From: Calvatia gigantea
Lineage: Eukaryota; Basidiomycota; Agaricomycetes; Agaricales; Lycoperdaceae
Direction of reading: 5' to 3'
Assembly (NCBI GenBank): GCA_025093985.1
Contig: JACAAK010000014.1
Location: 1,488,001-1,552,000, forward strand
Length of the DNA stretch: 64,000 nt
In this document: positions 1 through 14,526 of the stretch, one piece after another
Position numbering within the stretch: the stretch's first letter is position 1
Layout: the number at the start of each line of letters is the position of its first letter
Made by a program: the position numbers and the translations under genes
Notes under the pieces: model-generated
The model's database searches: none
Told to the model about the DNA's origin: nothing
The model's input: only the letters and a program-made list of their open reading frames with translations

Positions 1-112
1 TGTCCACAGGAAGCTACAAGTCCACCTGTCTCATATGACTCATCACCTGACCAAAACTCCATCAGTGATAAGTCCAAATCTATCTATAGGACTGATGAGA
101 CCACATCTAACA
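1..112 (-). repeat. Copia-1 3' LTR, cut by the window edge
   Basis: On the minus strand the Copia coding region ends at 152. It is followed by a purine-rich tract (complement of 113-128, with six G in a row) and then by sequence starting TGTTAGATGTGG at 112. This is the usual order of polypurine tract then 3' LTR. The rest of the LTR lies left of the window, so its length and the matching 5' LTR cannot be seen. Confidence 0.6.
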
Positions 113-151
113 CACCCCCCTGATCTAAGCAGTCCATGGAGAGGGGAGTTA

Positions 152-2219
152 TCACAGAGTGAGTCCAAGCAAGGGAACAGCAAAGTTCATAGTCTTGGGG
201 TATACAGTTTTTGTGAGGATATCAGCAAGTTGTTGGTCAGTGGACACATACACTGGATTGATCACTTCATCAGCAACAGCATCTCGAAGCCAGAAGAACC
301 TCAAGTCCAGGTGCTTCATCTGTCCATGGTGCTCTGGGTTCTTTGCCACACAGATTCCTGACTTGTTGTCAATGTAGAGTGTTGAAGAAAGGGAAGGGGG
401 ATAGCCAAACTCTGTCAGGATGTTCCTCATCCACATGATCTCCTTGCCACCCTCAACTGCAGCAACATACTCAGCCTTGGTAGAGGACAGAGTCACAAAA
501 GGCTGGCACTTTGAGCACCATCCTACAGCCCCACCACTCACTAGAGTCACATATCCACCTGTAGCACGTCCTGTGGCCTTGCAGGAGCTATGGGAAGCAT
601 TAGAGAAGGTCTGGAACAGCTCTGGGTTGTCATTACCCTTGTAGACAAGCTTGTAGTCCACAGTTTCCTTCAGATAGCAAAATAAATGCTTTACAGCAGC
701 CCAGTGCCTTGGAGATGGGTTGTGATTGAACCTCCCAAGGTAGGACACAGAGTAAGCAATGTCTGGATGAGTCATGGTGGCGAGATACTGTAGAGAACCT
801 ATAGCAGAGAGATAAGGAATGGATTTCATGGCTTCTTGCTCCTCAGAAGTGGGCTGATCATCAGAGAGCTCAAGTCCTGGTGGTAGAGGGGTCTTCGCAG
901 TGTTACAATCATCCATTTTGAAGTGCTCTAGTAGTTCCCTGACATACTGAGCCTAGGAGAGTGAAATAGAGCAATTGGGAGTGTCCTGCTTCACCTGTAT
1001 AGCCAGTAACCAGCTTGTAGCACCAAGATCTCGCAGTTTGAAGTGTTTAGACGGTTCCTGGACAGCCAAGTCCATGGCAGAGTCATCCCTTGATACCAGA
1101 GTAATATCATCAATGAAGACTGGGACAATCACCTTGACTGATCCCTTGGAATAGATGTAGAGGGAGTTGTCAGATCTGAGTCTTGAGTAGCCCATAGAGG
1201 TCATGACACTGTGTAGCTTCTTATTCCACTGCCTAGCTGCCTGTTTAAGGCCATAGAGTGATTTGGTGAGCTTACAGACATGGTTTGGGCCACCTTGGTG
1301 ATATCCCTCAGGCTGGGCCATGTAGATCTCTTCATTGAGGTCCCCATAGGTGAAAGCAGAGGAGATGTCAATGGAGTGCATTTTGAAGCCCTCTCTTGCA
1401 GCCAAGGCTATAATGAGTCTAAGGGATACAGGATGAAATGTAGGGACAAAAACCTCAGTGTAATCATAGCCAGGGTGCTGAAAATAGTCCTTAGCAACTA
1501 AGTGGGCTTTATGGTACTCTACAGAGCCATCAGGATTGTGCTTGACCTTGAAAACTCATCCAGAGTTGACCAGCTTCTTTCCAGGAGGTAGCTCAACCAG
1601 TTCCCAGGTGTTGTTGGACTCCAGGGTGAAGATTTTATTGTCACAGGCTCTAGTCCAGTCCTGGACATCAGGGGACCTCATAGCAACCTTATAGGTGTGA
1701 GGATCAGGCCCAGAAACAGTGCCAGCAAACTCTACCTCTTGATATCCACTGTCAGCCCAATAGGCAGCTTCCTGGTTGTCTAAATTGTCCTCCTCGGGCT
1801 CAGGAGACAGCTTGATCCTCCACCACTCTCCTGGCAGTTTTCTAGTGTGATTTGAGCACCTAGGAAGGTGTGGGGGCTCAATTACTGGTGGAACACTGGA
1901 AGGAGTGCTGAGGAGCTGTACAGGAGCTGTAGGAGGCGTCACAGGAGGCTCTGAAGGCTCAGGACTGTGGACTTGTGGGGGCTGAAGCTGAGATGGTGAT
2001 GAGATGATGCTATTTTTGCAGGGTCCTTCTTAAAGAGGAAGTGGATGGACTAATGGCACTCTGGGAGCCACAGGAGTGTCCGGAGTGGGCTGGGGCGACT
2101 CAGGCAGGTAGTCTACATCACCCCCCTCATCTTCAAGAAGTGGGAGCATCTGGGAAGGTCCAGGAGACGAGATAGATGAGGTAGAAGGTGGTGAGACTTC
2201 AGGGGAGGATGGAGGGCTA
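152..2219 (-). pseudogene. Copia-1 pol, C-terminal part (linker, RT, RNase H)
   Basis: Reading leftwards, a Pro/Ser-rich linker (about 2219-1950) is followed by the start of the Ty1/Copia RT (1942-1556), RT palm and connection (1405-953) and RNase H (916-152). Visible motifs are IDISSAFTYGDLNEEIYM, VFIDDITLVS (the YVDD-box equivalent), a TKAEYVA block and YIDNKSGICVAKNPEHHG in RNase H. The frame is broken by stops near 2022, 1554 and 950 and is not expressible as one protein. The enzyme would copy the element RNA in cytoplasmic virus-like particles. The family is certain; the copy is dead. Confidence 0.85.
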
Positions 2220-2220
2220 T

Positions 2221-2525
2221 TGTGAACTCTAGTCTATTCTCGTATCAGCTCCGTACTTGTCTGCATTCCCTCCTAGTCGTGTACCTGTTTCAGTTATTCC
2301 TGCCTGCACGATCCCTGAGCTCTGACTCATAACTACTATGCCATAGTCATTGGACGTTTCATGTAATTATCTCCATCCATTCAACTAGATGTTCCTTCTG
2401 TATTTAAGCATACATACATACTTCTGTATTTGGTACGCTTAACCACCTAGTTTCTCTCCCCTTATTCACCCTTAAGTCTTAGCCTAAGTTGCAACCTGAG
2501 GTTTACTCAGATTAAGGTCGTAACA
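2221..2525 (+). repeat. Gypsy 5' LTR
   Basis: It matches 8887-9191 over its full 305 bp with scattered substitutions (for example TACTTGTC against TACTTATC), so the element is not a very recent insertion. It ends GTAACA; the presumed primer-binding region TGGTTAAGTGTCC follows directly. Confidence 0.9.
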
Positions 2526-3065
2526 TTTGGTTAAGTGTCCCCACCTCACCTTGCAAAGGAGTAGGCTGAAACAGGCCTGAACAGGAGCAACCGAGGAGCT
2601 AGTATATGAGCTCGAACCCAGACGAATACAGAGAGCCAAATCTCAAAGTTACTGACAATGAATCTGAAACTTCAGATGAAGAAGAAACAGGGAACCCCGA
2701 AGTACCTGAAGAAATACATGACGAACCCAAAATAAACCCAGCAGAAGAAGAAGTGTTATCAGAACTTCTAAATGAACTCGACCTAGCAGAGGAAGAGATA
2801 GCCCACCAGGAGAAATCAGACGAATCAAGCTCAGACAAAACAGAATCAGAAACCAACTCCAACATGACTGATAACACAGTAGTGCCTGCAACAATGCCCA
2901 GTGGGAAAGGCCTAGTGCCAGACCCAGGATTTTTTGATGGCACCCACACCAAGTTCAACGACTGGTGGAAAGCAATGATGCTCTTCATGAAGTTCAACAA
3001 GATAGTCTCAGCAGATGATAAAGCTATAGCAGTTCTAGCCAGACTGCAAGGAGGAACTGTAGGAG

Positions 3066-3697
3066 CATATTGTCACAACCCGTACATGTGCTCACCTGCT
3101 TCACCCGCTCTTACCCGGACTATACTTTATATTTTATTTATCATTCGCTCTCACCCGCTCTCCCCCGTCTCCCCCGCTCTCCATTCTTACTATTATGTCT
3201 GACGTTAATTTCCGATTATCCTCCTTGTACATTTCTCCGGTCATCATACCTACTCCCGTTTCCCTTGCAATCCCTTTTACCGTTCATATCGTTCCTGTTT
3301 CACCTTATTCCTTTTAGCTAGTTACATTCCCGGTGTTTTTATCTAGCGGCCATACCTGGCCTGCACCTGAAGTCATAGTAGTTTCCTTTTGTAGAACCAC
3401 ACTTCCTCGCATATATAAACCGTAGCTACTTCGCCTGTAATCCTCAGTCTGAAATCTACTTAGCGACACGCTACTTCTATCTTACCTCTGTCTCTGTCTC
3501 TATCTCCGCCTCTGACTCTGCCCTTGTCCCTTATTCTGAAGTTAGGACCACCCGTCGGCAGGAGGGCGCAACACATACGTTGAAGCCACGGTCCTCCCGA
3601 GTTCACCCACTTCGTCCATCTTCGTCTGCATCCACACATCATTCCGGGCGTCTAGACTCCGGTCGTCTCACCTGTGTGACCTGCACTTAACACATAT
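3066..3697 (+). mobile_element. Solo LTR (LTR-A, 622 bp) with CATAT target duplication
   Basis: The LTR runs 3071-3692, starts TGTCACAACC and ends CTTAACA. It is flanked by a perfect 5-bp duplication, CATAT (3066-3070 and 3693-3697). A TATA-like ATATATAAAC lies at 3411-3420, which suggests a plus-strand promoter. No internal coding region remains, so this is a solo LTR left by LTR-LTR recombination. A second copy at 14120-17686 confirms both ends. Whether the parent is Gypsy or Copia cannot be told; no coding region of this family is in the window. Confidence 0.92.
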
Positions 3698-4057
3698 GCA
3701 GCTATGAGAGCACCAGCTATCCTGGAATCCGAAGACTCAGTAGACTGGAAGATTTTCTCTGAGGAATTTAGAAGGACCTTCTCAGACAACGCCTCAAACA
3801 GCAAAGCGGAATGGCAGATCGAAAAATTCAAACAAGAAAACTGAAACACTGCCGACTACCTAATCAAATTCGAAGTACTGAAAAGCAAAGCCAAAACTGA
3901 TAGCAAGCATGCCATGTTCCTACTTAGGAAGAATGCCTAACAGGATATCATACACACAATCACAGGCTATCCACCTTCCGCTAGGCCGGACACATATGCA
4001 GAATGGAAGGAAGCTATATTGTCCGTTGGACAAGGATATGAAGCATCCAAATACTGA

Positions 4058-7869
<3,812 letters not shown>

Positions 7870-7875
7870 ACAGAC

Positions 7876-8865
7876 ATGCCTGCCTCCCAACCTAACTGTA
7901 TTGCTATTGACTCCCTTGTCTACCCTACTCCTACCAGAATCTCCTCCCTCCCATTCCCTGAACCAGGCAACAGCTGAGCACCTGCTCCCCAAGGAACCCG
8001 CTATAACCTTGCAAAGACACTGTCCCCAGCACAAGGCCTCCTTGAAGCCCTGCTCAAGGATGTTGATAAAGCAACCAACAGCGAAATTGAGAACATCTCT
8101 GCCCAAAACTGATGATTAGTTGTAAACTGACACATCACCCTTGCTACCGCATGTATCACCTTCGCTGACATGTATATAGGGTTTACCAATGCATTTTCTT
8201 CCACCAACCAGTACATCCCCACCATCTTCTGAGCCCTAGACCAATCTACCCTTACCCCCAGTGAACAGAATCGGGTCCAAGGACTTCAAAGCTGAATCGA
8301 CTTAGGCCTCGAAGTCTTCAACCACCTCGACATCACCAACATCTTCCTCGAACTTGCAGACATAGCCATGAAGCTGCTCGGAAGAAACAAAACAAATGAA
8401 GACCCCAACATCAATACCTTGGTTGACAGAATTCACATCACACTCTCCGAGCTGCATGATACAGTTAATCCCTCCCTGCCATCTCGTGCCAATACCCCCA
8501 TGGACAAAGAAGTCACAGTCTCCATGAAAGAAGAAGTCAATGCCCTCTGATGCTTCATAAAAACCATCACCCCACCACAACTTGCATTGGTTTTTCTTCC
8601 TCCCACAAGGTTCCGCACTGTACTACCAGGACAAGAGAAAGACCAACGTTACTGGAAATCAATAGTCAAGAACTACTGGGAGAGCTCCACCACCACTGAG
8701 TTCCCCTTCAATGGCATCCCAGTCCCTATTCGTCAAGACGGTCGCAGCCATTTGCCAGTCTTCTTTGCAAAATCAAACAATGGAGAATTCTTCATCGCAT
8801 CCACCAAGAAAGCACTTGCTGCCGCCGTGGTAAATGGAGACTTTGACAAGCTTCCTGAGGCATGA
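7876..8865 (+). pseudogene. Third Gypsy ORF of unknown function, downstream of pol
   Basis: An ATG six bases after the pol TAA, in the same frame, opens about 330 codons. They are interrupted only by TGA (7975, 8110, 8113, 8128, 8230, 8293, 8548) and end at TGA 8863, just before the polypurine tract. No TAA or TAG occurs in this frame. Readable stretches include LSPAQGLLEALLKDVDKATN, DIAMKLLGRNKTNEDPNI and FPFNGIPVPIRQDGRSHLPV. I see no transmembrane segment, signal peptide, zinc motif or known domain, so a classic env is unlikely. It could be a C-terminal extension of pol if the TAA at 7867 is itself a mutation. Function is unknown. Confidence 0.55.
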
Positions 8866-8869
8866 AGCC

Positions 8870-8883
8870 TAACTGGGGGGTAT
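8870..8883 (+). promoter_or_regulatory. Gypsy polypurine tract
   Basis: ACTGGGGGGTAT sits directly before the 3' LTR. It is the expected plus-strand primer site. Confidence 0.6.
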
Positions 8884-8886
8884 TGT

Positions 8887-9191
8887 TGTGAACTCTAGTC
8901 TATTCTCGTATCAGCTCCGTACTTATCTGCATTCCCTCCTAGTTGTGTACCTGTTTCAGTTATTCCTGCCTGCGCGATTCCCAAGCTCTGACTCATAACT
9001 ACTATGCCATAGTCATCGGACATTTCATATAGTTATCTCCATCCATTCAACTGGATGTTCCTTCTGTATTTAAGCGTACATACATACTCCTGTATTCAGT
9101 ACGCTTAACTACCTAGTTTCTCTCCCCTTATTCACCCTCAAGTCTTAGCCTAAGTTGCAACCTGAGGTTTACTCAGACTAAGGTCGTAACA
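8887..9191 (+). repeat. Gypsy 3' LTR
   Basis: 305 bp matching the 5' LTR at 2221-2525. Upstream bases 8884-8886 (TGT) probably also belong to it. It ends GTAACA at 9191, followed by Copia-1 sequence. Confidence 0.9.
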
Positions 9192-9867
9192 AAGGCCAGC
9201 AAATGATGGTATGGTATTCATTTTCACTCTAGATAGTCCAGGGAAGTATCTCTCATCAAAATCTGCACACTCTGAGATCCTGGTTTGCCTAGTGGTAGGG
9301 TTATAGAACTTCCACCCTTTGTAGCCAGTGGGATATCTGATAAAAACACATCTTTCAAAGTGAGGCTGCAAAGAATTCCGCTTATCTCACTGTATATACA
9401 CATAGGCAGTACACCCCCATACTCTGAGGTGTGAAACATCAGCTTTTTGCTTGTAGAAGGCCTCAAAGGCTGTAGTTTTTAGTAGAGCAGAGGTAGGGAG
9501 CCTATTCCACACATGGACCATGGCAGCTATGCATTCACTCCAGAAACTCACTGGCAAACTGGACTTGGAGAGCATAGCAGTGATTCTCTCACCTATAGTC
9601 CTATTAGCTCTCTCAGCTAGACCATTCTGCTGGGGCCTATTTCACACAGAATGCCTCCTCTCAATGCTACACAGCCTTGTGAACTCCAGGAAGGCATTAG
9701 ACATGTATTCTCTGCCTTTATTGTCCTGTAGAGCACAGATTTTGACTCCCAGTTGGTTCTCAGCCCAATATTTGTAGGTTTTGAATGCTTAAAAGGCTTC
9801 TGACTTGGATTTAAGCAGATACACCACCCAGAACTGTGTAGAATCATCTATAAAGGTGATCCAGTAC
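9192..9867 (-). pseudogene. Copia-1 pol, integrase core fragment
   Basis: The minus strand reads through the second half of the Copia integrase core: a decayed DDKGGEY-type block, QQNG with the catalytic Glu region (about 9640-9600), WNRLPTSALLKTTAFEAFYK and the conserved HLRVWGCTAYV. GYKGWKFYNPTTRQT follows just before the Gypsy insertion. At least two stops break it (near 9380 and 9590). It begins abruptly at 9867, where the poly(T) of LINE L1 starts. The uninterrupted plus-strand homologue is at 50190-50845. Confidence 0.85.
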
Positions 9868-12583
9868 TTTTTTTTTTTTTTTTTTTTATATCATGGCTTG
9901 TGCCAATTTATAATGCAGTGCCCGATTGCAGTCTGCATGTAGCCAAGTACAAAGCCCCAACTACAAAGTTTGATGAGTTGAGAGTAAACTATGTTCATGA
10001 GCAGCCCAACCCAGCCCAAGCAGTCACTTACCCAAACCAAACCAGACCACTCCCTACTTATAAGATCCCCAGTTTCCCGAAATGCCCATCACACTGTAGA
10101 AGACCCAGTTGCCCAGGTCTTGTGGTGTACACCCAGTGATATACCGCGGCTGAGCAGAGCTTGGCAATAGTGTCCTGATCATCCCACAAGTGGCAGGCCC
10201 AGTGGCAATGGCAGCTGAGTGCCCAAAAGGGGACAAGTGTAGTCAGGAGAGCCAGCACAAGGGGCCCCCACTTGGAGCTGCCTTATCCCCAACTTCCCAG
10301 ATGAAAGGGTATCTGCCCAGCCCTGATCCAGAGCAACCCGGCAGGCAGGGTAACAACTTGAAGCATCGCATAGACAGCGCCCAAGAAAGCAACCAGGCAG
10401 GACAAACCTGCACTGCCACCCAGGGACTCCATCCCCATTATTTTACACCTTCGCCCCCCGAGAAACCCCAAACCAGACCCAGGAAAGGAATACCACCAAC
10501 CGAAGCTGGAAGCATCCCTCAGGGACCCAACCCCTGTTACCTTATGACTTCTTTACTCAGTAGGTCAGAAGACCAGCAATCCCACAGGAACCCCCCACAT
10601 GTGCCAGCTCAGCTGATCCTAGTGTTATCTGGTCTGAACACAAAAGCCTCCGGATTTACATTCAGGAAGTCAATCAGCTCACAGATGGTCTGAGGAGGTC
10701 TGTCAAGCTTCCTCTTGTGATTGGGACACCTGACAAATATGTGATAGCACCCCTCAAGAGTGGCACCACATGAACAGCTAATGCCTTCATTAGGAAAGAA
10801 TTATACATGGTACGACCTAATTGGAGTATGACCAGTAACAGCACGCACAGCCCTTGCACATAGCAAGTTAGGAATAGCAAGCTTCTTGAGATAAAGCTGG
10901 ATAGGGATGAGGCCCACAAATGACTCTGCAGCCCCAGTAGGAGCAGTCCAGAAGGTACCTGTGATCCACAAGGCCACCCAACACTGCATGGAATTCAGGC
11001 TCTTAAGGGCTGTCTTGCAGCATGACCCCTTGAAGAACTAGAGTCTTGCAGTTGATCTGTCCACACACTCCGGGCAGATGCTGTCCCAGGGGGTGTGTGT
11101 GGTGCTTAAACAATGGCTCTCTGGGGATCCCTGGAGGCACATTGAGTTCCTCGCTGTCCCTTCTTCTGAGAAGTGGAAGTTCCACCATACTGTCCACCGG
11201 CATGTCACTTCGTTCCCTCAGGTCACTTATAGCCCGAGGCTGTTCACTTCTGTTGCCTGCCTATGTAAGGAGGTGGTCAATGATGTTCTGGAGTCATGGT
11301 GCCAGCTGTACTCTACCTCTTCATACAAGGGGCATAGCAACATGGATCTTGCCTCTGGGGCAGATCTGTCTATTCCAGGGAAGCCGACCTACCTTTCTGG
11401 TGGGCCCTGGCTCCCCCATGTTAGCAGCTCTAACTCGTTCTGTGCGAGGGCCATACGTGCCATCACAGGGCATGCTCCGATTTGGTCATACCACATGCAA
11501 TTCTTTCCTAATGAAAGCATTGGCTGTTTGTATGGTACCGCTCTTGAGGGGCGCTATCACATATTTGTCAGGTGCCCTAACCACAAGAGGGAGCTTGACA
11601 GACCTCCTCAGACCATTCGTAAGCTGATCAACTTCCTGAATGCAAATCCGGGGGCGTTCACATTCAGACCAGATGATACTGGGATTGGTTGAGCTGGCGT
11701 GCATGGGGGCCTCCTGTAGGGTCGCTGGTCTTCTGGCCTACTGGGTGGAGAAGTCATAAGGCAACAGGAGTGGGGTCCCTGGGGGGTGCTTCCAGCTGCC
11801 ACTGGTGGTGCTTCTTTCCTGGGCCTGGTCAGGGGCTTCATGGAGGGTGAAGGCATAAAATAATGGGGGTGGGGGCCTTAGGTGGTGGTGTGGGTTTATT
11901 CTGCTCAGCTGCTTTCTTGGGCGCCATCTAGATGGTGCTTTGAGTTGCTATCCTGCCTGCTGGGTTACTCTGGATTGGGACTGGGCTAACACCCTTTTGT
12001 CTGGGAAGTTGGGGGTAAGGCGGCTCCAAGTGGGGGGTCCTTGCGCTGGCTCTCCTGACTACACCTGTCCCCTCTCGGGCACTCAGCCGCCATCGCCACT
12101 GGGCCTACCACTTGTGGGATGATCAGGACACCGCCACTGAGCTCCACTCAGCCACAGTGTGTCACTGGGTGTACACCACAAGACCTGGGCAACTGGGTCT
12201 TCCTCAGTATGATGGGCATTTCAGGTGACCAGGGAATTTAGCAAGTAAGGGGGGTCTGGTCTGGTCTGGGTTAACACTTGGGTTGGGTTGGGCTGTCTCT
12301 GAACAGTAGATTACTCTTAACTCATCGAACTTTGTAGTTGGGGCTTTGTACTTGGCTACATGCGGACTGTGATTGGGCACTACGTTATAAATTGGCACAA
12401 GCCATGATTTAAAAAAAAAAAAAAAAAAAAAAGAACTAGAGTCTGAAGCCATATGTTGCAATAGGCACAATGCATGACCAATACAGTAGGTGCTTCTGCA
12501 TAGGCTGCAAGCCCCTAGTAGAATTACCAAGCATCTTCATAGCCTTTACCATGGAGAGTGCTTTGATGGAGTAATATCAAATG
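9868..12583 (-). mobile_element. LINE copy L1 (decayed; internally deleted; hosts L2)
   Basis: Poly(T) 9868-9888 is the complement of the poly(A) tail, followed by the LINE 3' UTR and the end of ORF2 (stop complement at 10609-10611). Near 10868 the sequence jumps from the C-terminal region (around residue 1215) to around residue 890, so about 1 kb including RNase H is missing. L2 interrupts it at 11047-12430. It resumes at 12445 with the RT-to-RNase H connection and stops near 12583 (about residue 786). It is inserted in the Copia-1 integrase. No right-hand target duplication is visible. Confidence 0.85.
11033..12444 (+). mobile_element. LINE copy L2, 5'-truncated, with target duplication
   Basis: The element body is 11047-12430, plus strand, with poly(A) at 12411-12430. 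The 14-bp duplication AAGAACTAGAGTCT flanks it (11033-11046 and 12431-12444). It starts within RNase H, near ORF2 residue 1087. An open ORF2 tail runs 11051-11692, ending TGA, with the CX1C and HX4C motif altered (SIGCLYGT where most copies have VGCSCGA). The 3' UTR is 11693-12410. Confidence 0.92.
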
Positions 12584-13989
12584 ATGTCACCAAGGCTACT
12601 CTAGAGAGCCAACCATGCCCTCACCACTTTAAGTGCCTAAACTGTGGTGGAAATCACCATGCAGACTTGTACTCCTGCCAGCTCTGGCACCACCGGTATG
12701 AGTCTGAGTAGATCAAAGAGCATTACAGAAAGGTAAGTGAACGCTGTCTTTTCCAGGCTGCATTATGATCTGCTGATAACACTTCAGCATCTGTGCAATG
12801 AACCCCGAGCCTGACGCACTGAAGCATTTTGTGAAGGGTAGATTATGTATATTGTCTTTTAATGTAGCTAAGAATTATACATTACTTAATACATTGCTAG
12901 AGTCTGAGAAAGACAACTTTGATGTCATTTTCGTCCAGGAGCCTCTCTAGCAAATGATTAGGTCTGCCCTTTCTGTGCACAATGCTGAGGGTGATGCAGT
13001 CATTGGAGCACCTAAACACCCTGAGTGGTTGTATATGGTGTGTCCACCCTCCAGTCAGGAGGAACAAGATCAACCATAGGTCATGGCTTTTGTCCACACC
13101 CAAGTCAAATGACTCAGGCCCTCACTGTGGTGGGACCTAGTTGATCACCAAGATGTGATGGTTGTTACTATCTTTAATCACGGGCATGAACACTATTTCA
13201 TAAATGTCTATTCTGATAATGAGCACACTGTGATCTGGATGCTCTTTGAGCAGAGGGATTTTTTACCCCAGATGCACTACATAAGGGGCAATTTCAATTG
13301 CCATTTGAGGGAGTGGAACTATGCTGTCCCTCATCATCACTAACCTGCCCAGCAGCTTCTCGAAGTTGCTGATGACCTCAGTTTGGGAATCTGGTTACCA
13401 GATTCTTGGGCTTCTACTCATATTTCTCGAGATCCAACCAAGAACCCATTGGTTATTGATCTGATCTTTATCTCCAATCTTAGATGGCGTATTGGTCACC
13501 CTGGGATCAGATCAGATCTTACTGGCCCATCAGATCACCATCTGCTGGCAGTGACGATCCCTATTTGCCCTGAGGACATCACTAATGTCCATTGGGCCTT
13601 TCCCAAGAACTCAGTAGCCACTGCAGAATTGCAGTTCCTAGATGAGATTAGAGAAGGGGTGTATGATCTGCATGATCACCCCCTTGAGTCTGCATAGGAT
13701 GTTAACATCCTAGCATCGGCAATTGGGTCAGTATTCTCTACTGCATGGCATTGCCACATGGTGGAGGTACATATTTCAGCAAAGTCTTAGCCCTGGTGAA
13801 ATGAGGATTGCATGTCTGCCCTACAAACCCACAGGGAGTCCTCGGACCCTGAGGATTGGAAAGCATTCCAATGCATTGTAGCATCTAAGAAGCACAAGTT
13901 CTTTGATGATAAGATTGAGGAAATTGCTGAGACTAACAAGTGCCCTTGGGACCTAATAGATTGGGTCAAGGCATGCAAGTTACCTGTAT
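12584..13989 (+). mobile_element. LINE fragment L3: end of ORF1 and endonuclease part of ORF2
   Basis: Plus strand, no poly(A). It begins in the ORF1 C-terminus (GDV-TKATLESQPC), reads through a CLNCGGNHHADLYSC knuckle near 12637, reaches the ATGA junction at 12798 and continues into the endonuclease as far as about ORF2 residue 398. Many stops show old age (TAG near 12948 and 13078, TGA near 13110, others). It abuts L1 head to head at 12583, so L1 and L3 may be one insertion with an inverted 5' part. L4 starts at 13991 inside it. Confidence 0.8.
12798..13989 (+). pseudogene. LINE ORF2 N-terminal fragment (endonuclease) of L3
   Basis: Starts at the ATG overlapping the ORF1 stop (ATGA). The endonuclease signatures are degraded but readable: LSFNVAKNYTLL near 12858, GNFNCH near 13290 (GDFNCH in intact copies) and GPSDHHLLAV near 13526. 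Several in-frame nonsense codons, mostly from TGG or CGA, make it non-functional. In an intact LINE this domain nicks target DNA to prime reverse transcription. Confidence 0.8.
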
Positions 13990-14526
13990 GTTTTTTTTTT
14001 TTTTTTTTAAATCATGGCTTGCACCAATTTATAATGTGGTGCCTGATCACAGTCCACATGTAGCAGAGTACAAATCCCCCAACTACAGAGTCTGATGAGT
14101 TAGGAGTAATCTACCATTCTGTCATAACCTGTATGTGTGCTCACCTGCTTTACCTGCTCATATCCAAACTATATCCCATTTATATTTTAGTTACCATTCA
14201 CTCTCACCTGCTCTCCCCTGTCTCCCCCACTCTCCATTCTTACTATTATGTCTGACATTAATTTCTGATTATCCTCCTTGTACATTTCTCCGGTCGTCAT
14301 ACCTACTCCCATTTCCCTTGCAATCCCTTTTACTGTTCATATCATTCCTGTTTCACCTTATTCCTTTTAGCTAGTTGCATTCCCGGTGTTTTTATCTAGT
14401 GGCCATACCTGGCCTGCACCTGAAGTCATAGTAGTTTTCTTTTGTAGAACCACACTTCCTCGCATATATAAACTGTAGCTACTTCGCCTGTAATCCTTAG
14501 TCTGAAATCTACTTAGCGACATGCTA

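Noticed and set aside
3460..3642. Short ORFs within LTR-A as genes
   Set aside because: The sequence is repeated in the second LTR-A (17483-17640) as part of an LTR, the reading is not otherwise supported, and no start context or domain is seen.
9889..10606. The 700-bp segments next to poly(A) as separate SINEs
   Set aside because: They always follow the ORF2 stop in LINE copies and share those copies' target duplications, so they are the LINE 3' UTR.
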